Origin: Arsenicitalea aurantiaca
GTDB lineage: Bacteria > Pseudomonadota > Alphaproteobacteria > Rhizobiales > Devosiaceae
Reading direction: 5' to 3'
Length of the DNA: 64,000 nucleotides
NCBI RefSeq assembly: GCF_003994485.1
Contig: NZ_RZNJ01000006.1
Location: 404 to 64,403, forward strand
A model generated the notes under the pieces. The model did not search any database, was not told the origin of the DNA, and saw nothing but the letters and a program-made list of their open reading frames with translations. The position numbers were made by a program, and so were the translations under genes. Of the stretch, positions 60,139 through 64,000 are shown one piece after another. The first letter of the stretch is position 1. Each line of letters starts with the position of its first letter.

Positions 60139-61760
60139 CCGGGCCGCTTCTGGATATCCGCGACCTCGAGGTCGCCTTCGGCACGGGCCCCGATCCGGTG
60201 CGCGCGGTGCGGGGCGTGAGCTTTTCGATCGCCCCGGGGGAAACGGTGGCGCTGGTGGGGGAATCGGGCTCGGGGAAATCGGTGACGGCGCTGTCGGTGC
60301 TGAAGCTCCTCACCTATCCGCCCGCATCCCATCCGCGCGGGGAAATCCTCTTCGAAGGCCGCGATCTGCTCAAGGCCGACGAGCGGGCGCTGCGCCAGGT
60401 GCGCGGCAATGCGGTCTCGATGATCTTCCAGGAGCCGATGACCTCGCTGAACCCGCTTCACCGGATCGGGCGCCAGATCGTCGAGGTGCTGAGCGTCCAT
60501 CGCGGGCTCGGGCAGCAGGCGGGGCGCAGCAAGGCCATCGAACTGCTCGGCGAGGTCGGCATCGACAATCCCGAGAGCCGGCTCGAAAGCTTTCCGCACC
60601 AATTGTCGGGCGGCCAGCGCCAGCGCGTGATGATCGCGATGGCGCTCGCCAACGAACCCAAGCTCCTGATTGCGGACGAGCCCACCACCGCGCTCGACGT
60701 GACGGTGCAGGCGCAGATCCTCAGACTGCTGAAATCGCTGCAGGCGCGCCACGGCATGGCGATGCTCTTCATCACCCATGACCTGGGGATCGTCCGGCAC
60801 ATGGCCGACCGGGTCTGCGTGATGAATGCCGGCGAGATCGTCGAGACCGGGCCGACCGAGCGCGTCTTTGCCGCGCCCGAGCACGCCTATACCCGCCATC
60901 TGCTTTCGGCCGAACCGAAGGGTCAGCCCCCCGGCACCGATGCCGCCGCGCGCCCGCTGCTGGTGGCCGAGCATCTGAAAGTCTGGTTTCCGATCAAGGC
61001 GGGGCTTCTCAAGCGAACGGTGGGGCATGTGAAGGCGGTCGACGATGTCGACATCGTCCTGCGCGAAGGCCAGACCCTCGGGGTCGTCGGGGAATCGGGA
61101 TCGGGCAAGACGACGCTGGGACGCGCGCTCCTGCGGCTCGTCTCGTCCGAAGGCACCATCCGGTTCGACGGCGCCGACATCCAGAACCGCTCCTGGAAGG
61201 CGATGCGCCCCCTGCGCAAGGACATGCAGATCGTCTTCCAGGATCCCTATGGGTCCCTCTCCCCGCGCATGTCGGTCGCCGAGATCATCGCAGAGGGCCT
61301 CAGCGTGCACAGGCCGGGGCTCGGCGCCGAGGAGATCGAGGCGCGCGTCATCGCCGCGCTCGAGGAGGTCGGGCTCGACCCGGCAACACGCGGACGCTAT
61401 CCGCACGAATTCTCGGGCGGGCAGCGCCAGCGCGTCGCCATCGCACGGGCGATGGTGCTCGAGCCGCGGCTGGTCGTGCTCGACGAACCGACCTCCGCGC
61501 TGGACATGAGCGTGCAGGCACAGGTGGTGGACCTGTTGCGGGCGCTGCAGGAGAGCAAGGGCCTCTCCTACCTCTTCATCAGCCATGACCTCAAAGTGGT
61601 ACGCGCGCTCGCCAATGACGTGCTCGTCATGAAATCGGGCCGGATCGTCGAGCAGGGTCCGGCAGAAGCGATCTTCAACCGGCCACAAGAGCCCTATACC
61701 AAGGCTCTGCTGGCGGCCGCCCTCGATACCGGCAAAGGGCCCATGCGGCCGCAGAACTGA
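60135..61760 (+). CDS. yejF: ABC transporter ATP-binding protein YejF (duplicated), GTG start
   Basis: The 541-residue protein fuses two complete Opp/Dpp-type ATPases. The first has [16 protein letters not shown] near residue 40, [15 protein letters not shown] and [12 protein letters not shown]. The second has [15 protein letters not shown] near 323, [15 protein letters not shown] and [29 protein letters not shown] and [13 protein letters not shown] are peptide-importer Q-loop signatures. Both Walker A motifs are intact, unlike in the sugar importers of this window. GTG at 60135 overlaps the yejE stop. Confidence 0.94.
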   Translation: MTGPLLDIRDLEVAFGTGPDPVRAVRGVSFSIAPGETVALVGESGSGKSVTALSVLKLLTYPPASHPRGEILFEGRDLLKADERALRQVRGNAVSMIFQEPMTSLNPLHRIGRQIVEVLSVHRGLGQQAGRSKAIELLGEVGIDNPESRLESFPHQLSGGQRQRVMIAMALANEPKLLIADEPTTALDVTVQAQILRLLKSLQARHGMAMLFITHDLGIVRHMADRVCVMNAGEIVETGPTERVFAAPEHAYTRHLLSAEPKGQPPGTDAAARPLLVAEHLKVWFPIKAGLLKRTVGHVKAVDDVDIVLREGQTLGVVGESGSGKTTLGRALLRLVSSEGTIRFDGADIQNRSWKAMRPLRKDMQIVFQDPYGSLSPRMSVAEIIAEGLSVHRPGLGAEEIEARVIAALEEVGLDPATRGRYPHEFSGGQRQRVAIARAMVLEPRLVVLDEPTSALDMSVQAQVVDLLRALQESKGLSYLFISHDLKVVRALANDVLVMKSGRIVEQGPAEAIFNRPQEPYTKALLAAALDTGKGPMRPQN

Positions 61761-61768
61761 ACCCCGGC

Positions 61769-61784
61769 GCCCGCCCCGGCGGGC
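61769..61784 (+). terminator. Intercistronic hairpin before yejA
   Basis: GCCCGCC-CC-GGCGGGC, a perfect 7 bp stem, lies 8 bp after the yejF stop and about 30 bp before the yejA start. It may attenuate or protect the mRNA. Confidence 0.4.
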
Positions 61785-61816
61785 CCGACAACGACGATTG
61801 GGAAGAGAGCGCAGTG

Positions 61817-63703
61817 ATGAAACCCTTGTCCCGACTGGTCCTCGCCCTCGGCGCGACGCTCGCGCTGACCGGCCCGCTGCTGAGCCAGGAGGCGGCCCCG
61901 CCTCCCGACATGGCCGACGAGGCCCATGCCGACACCTGGCTCTTCGGCACCTCGCTCATCGACGAACCGAAATATGCCGAAGGCTTTCCCCATTTCGACT
62001 ATGTGAATCCGGACGCGCCCAAGGGCGGCGTGCTGCGCCTGTCGGCGTCGGGCGGCTTTGACACCTTCAACCCCATCCTGCCAGCCGGCGAGCCTGCCGC
62101 CGGGCTCGGGCTCGTCTACGAGACGCTGATGACCTCGTCGCTCGATGAGGTTTCGACCCAGTACGGGCTGATCGCCGAGGCCTTCCGCTATCCGGCCGAC
62201 TATTCGTCCGTGACCTTCAGGCTCGACCCCGATGCGCGCTGGCACGACGGGGAACCGGTGACCGCCGAGGACGTCAAATGGTCCTTCGAGAAAATGGTCG
62301 AGCTCAACCCCAACATGGCCAATTACTACCAGAACGTGGTTTCGGCCGAGGTGACCGGGGAACGCGAAGTGACCTTCACCTTCGATGAGGCGGGCAATCG
62401 CGAGCTGCCGCACATCATGGGGCAGGTTCTGGTCATGCCGCAGCACTGGTGGGAGGGAACGGGCGCCAACGGCCAGCAGCGCAATATCGGCGCCTCCACC
62501 CTCGAACCGCCGCTGGGCTCGGGCCCCTATCGCATCGCGAGGTTCACCGCCGGCCGGTCGGTCGCCTTCGAGCGGGTCGAGGACTATTGGGGGGCCGACA
62601 AGCCGGTCAATGTCGGCACCAACAATTTCAACGAGATGCGCTACACCTATTATCGCGACGAGACGGTGCGCTTCGAGGCGTTCAAGGGCGACCAGTTCGA
62701 CTTCTGGCAGGAAGCCATCGCCCGGCGCTGGGCCACGGGCTACGAGATTCCCGCGGTTACCGAAGGCCGGATCATCCGCGAAACCTACGAGAACCCGTTC
62801 CGCAGCTCGGGCATCCTCTTTGGCTTCGTGCCCAATCTGAGGCTCGAGAAATTCCAGGACCCGCGCGTGCGCGAGGCGCTGAACTATGCCTATGATTTCG
62901 AGACGCTGAACCAGACGCTCTTTTACGAGCAGTACCGGCGCATCGATTCCTATTTCTTCGGGACCGAACTCGCCTCTTCGGGCCTGCCCGAGGGCGAGGA
63001 GCTCGAAATCCTCGAATCGGTCCGGGACCTCGTGCCGGAAAGCGTCTTCACCGAGGTCTACACCAATCCGGTGGGCGGGGATCAGACGCAGCTGCGCGCC
63101 AATCTGCGCGAGGCGCTGCGGCTCTTTTCGGAAGCGGGTTATACGCTCGAGGGCAACCGGCTGGTGGACGCCAACGGCCAGCAATTCGGCTTCGAGATCC
63201 TGATCGACAACCCGATCCTCGAGCCGATGATCACGGCCTTCCAGACCAATCTGCAGGCCATCGGCATCAACGCCACGATCCGGACGCTCGCCGCGGACCC
63301 CGCGCAATATCTCAACCGGCTGCGCTCGCGCGATTTCGAGATGGTCTATGAGCGCTGGGGGCAGTCGCTCTCCCCGGGCAACGAGCAGCGCTTCATGTGG
63401 GGCTCCTCCTCGGCCGAGGGCGATTCCTCGAACTATCTGGGCGTCGCCGATCCGGGGATCGACCAGCTGATCAACCGGGTGATCTTCGCCGATGACCGCG
63501 AAACGCTGATCGCGGCGACGCGGGCGCTCGACCGGGTGCTGCTGCACAATCATTTCGTCGTGCCGACCTATACCGCGGGCAGCGCGCGGATCGCCTACTG
63601 GAACCGCTTCAGCCACCCCGAGGAACTGCCCGAATACGCCATCGGCTTCCCCTCGATCTGGTGGTACGACGACGCCAAGGCCGCAGCGACCGGCGGTCGA
63701 TAG
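61817..63703 (+). CDS. yejA: Periplasmic peptide-binding protein YejA
   Basis: The 628-residue type II solute-binding protein (SBP_bac_5) has a signal peptide of about 24 residues (LVLALGATLALTGPLLSQ). YejA-type features include HFDYVNPDAPKGGVLRLSASGGFDTFNP (in parts, near residue 60), VTAEDVKWSFEKMVE and the long insertion FKGDQFDFWQEAIARRWATGY. VREALNYAYDFE and MVYERWGQSLSPGNEQRF follow. ATG at 61817 is chosen over GTG at 61814 for spacing from GGAAGAGAG. Here it is last, whereas many genomes put yejA first. Confidence 0.93.
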   Translation: MKPLSRLVLALGATLALTGPLLSQEAAPPPDMADEAHADTWLFGTSLIDEPKYAEGFPHFDYVNPDAPKGGVLRLSASGGFDTFNPILPAGEPAAGLGLVYETLMTSSLDEVSTQYGLIAEAFRYPADYSSVTFRLDPDARWHDGEPVTAEDVKWSFEKMVELNPNMANYYQNVVSAEVTGEREVTFTFDEAGNRELPHIMGQVLVMPQHWWEGTGANGQQRNIGASTLEPPLGSGPYRIARFTAGRSVAFERVEDYWGADKPVNVGTNNFNEMRYTYYRDETVRFEAFKGDQFDFWQEAIARRWATGYEIPAVTEGRIIRETYENPFRSSGILFGFVPNLRLEKFQDPRVREALNYAYDFETLNQTLFYEQYRRIDSYFFGTELASSGLPEGEELEILESVRDLVPESVFTEVYTNPVGGDQTQLRANLREALRLFSEAGYTLEGNRLVDANGQQFGFEILIDNPILEPMITAFQTNLQAIGINATIRTLAADPAQYLNRLRSRDFEMVYERWGQSLSPGNEQRFMWGSSSAEGDSSNYLGVADPGIDQLINRVIFADDRETLIAATRALDRVLLHNHFVVPTYTAGSARIAYWNRFSHPEELPEYAIGFPSIWWYDDAKAAATGGR

Positions 63704-63798
63704 GGGTTTCTTTGGGTGCGGGGGGCGGGCGTTCGTCCGCCCCGGATTAGGGGGCTGCCATCTGAGCGCGCCTTTAGTGCTTGTCCCGCACCATCACA

Positions 63799-63848
63799 GT
63801 CCCCTCATCCGCCCCTTCGGGGCACCTTCTCCCACAAGGGGAGAAGGA
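63799..63848. repeat. Double-hairpin intergenic repeat (Hyphomicrobiales RIME-like)
   Basis: After yejA, a 50 bp unit contains CCCCTCATCCG, the hairpin GCCCCTTCGGGGC, then CCTTCTCCC-ACAA-GGGGAGAAGG. This pattern is a familiar dispersed palindromic repeat in Rhizobium-related genomes. The rest of 63704-64000 is non-coding with no gene or other structure that I can support. Confidence 0.7.
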
Positions 63849-64000
63849 GGACGACTGCAGCTCTTGTGCTGGTGGAAGGCAACGCAAGTACCGGGCCTGC
63901 GTGCGGCTGCCCTCTCCGCTCGGGATGTGCCCGGTGGTGACGGCAGATCGGGGCTAGAAGTAGGCCTCTATCCTTACGCATGACGTCTCAGTCGGGATCC

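Noticed and set aside
61694-63616. 640-codon open frame opposite yejA, and similar long antisense frames over edd, zwf, cbiD, cbiX and the coiled-coil genes
   Set aside because: Long antisense frames are expected in GC-rich codons with biased third positions; their translations show no domains while the opposite strand encodes recognisable proteins.

Overview
This 64 kb window is GC-rich, densely packed bacterial chromosome. Operons are tight (ATGA, GTGA and TGATG start/stop overlaps), GTG and TTG starts are common, and the gene families are those of Alphaproteobacteria, most likely Hyphomicrobiales (a Devosia-like relative is my guess; no rRNA or marker gene is present to prove it). I saw no tRNA, rRNA, CRISPR array, phage or intact insertion sequence.

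Layout. (1) 1-5.5 kb, minus strand: a BMP-type nucleoside ABC importer (binding protein, duplicated ATPase, two permeases) followed by cdd and the start of deoC, which together take up and catabolise (deoxy)nucleosides. (2) 5.5-9.1 kb: a YnjBCD-type ABC transporter of unknown substrate. (3) 9.1-13.8 kb: a small one-TM ORF, a CoxG/SRPBCC protein, and a three-gene plus-strand unit of coiled-coil proteins of unknown function. (4) 13.9-18.8 kb, minus strand: sugar kinase (BadF family), zwf, pgl, edd, the upper Entner-Doudoroff route. (5) 19-32.7 kb and 35.6-41.8 kb: a large cobalamin locus, in two blocks separated by a metal-efflux island. Genes are cobU, cbiB, cobQ, cobB, cobA, cbiD, cobK, cobM, a cbiG-cobJ fusion, cobI, cobL, cobH and cbiX, then cobO, cobN, a small membrane protein and cobW. 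A complete cobalamin riboswitch precedes cobW. What looks like the 5' half of a second one precedes cbiX. (6) 33-35 kb: two CDF-like metal transporters and a divergent MerR regulator with a perfect dyad operator. (7) 41.8-53 kb: accessory metabolism, namely RpiR regulator, manC, FAH hydrolase, RecD-like helicase, SDR, RidA, VOC protein, a GntR-controlled ABC-2 exporter, transglutaminase, DUF924 protein and zinc alcohol dehydrogenase. (8) 53-57.8 kb: a ribose-type sugar ABC importer with a GntR regulator that carries two winged-helix domains. (9) 57.9-63.7 kb: a YejABEF-type peptide importer in the order B-E-F-A. The window ends in non-coding sequence with a double-hairpin repeat of the kind scattered through Hyphomicrobiales genomes.

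Working together: the cobalamin genes cover most steps from uroporphyrinogen III to the nucleotide-loop stage. The gene set mixes markers of the early-cobalt route (CbiX, CbiD, CbiG) with the late-insertion chelatase CobN, and has no CobG/CobZ or CobF in view. The most unusual items are this mixed pathway, the truncated riboswitch over cbiX, a 14-codon leader ORF that overlaps the cobW start, the uncharacterised coiled-coil trio, and the tandem-winged-helix regulator.
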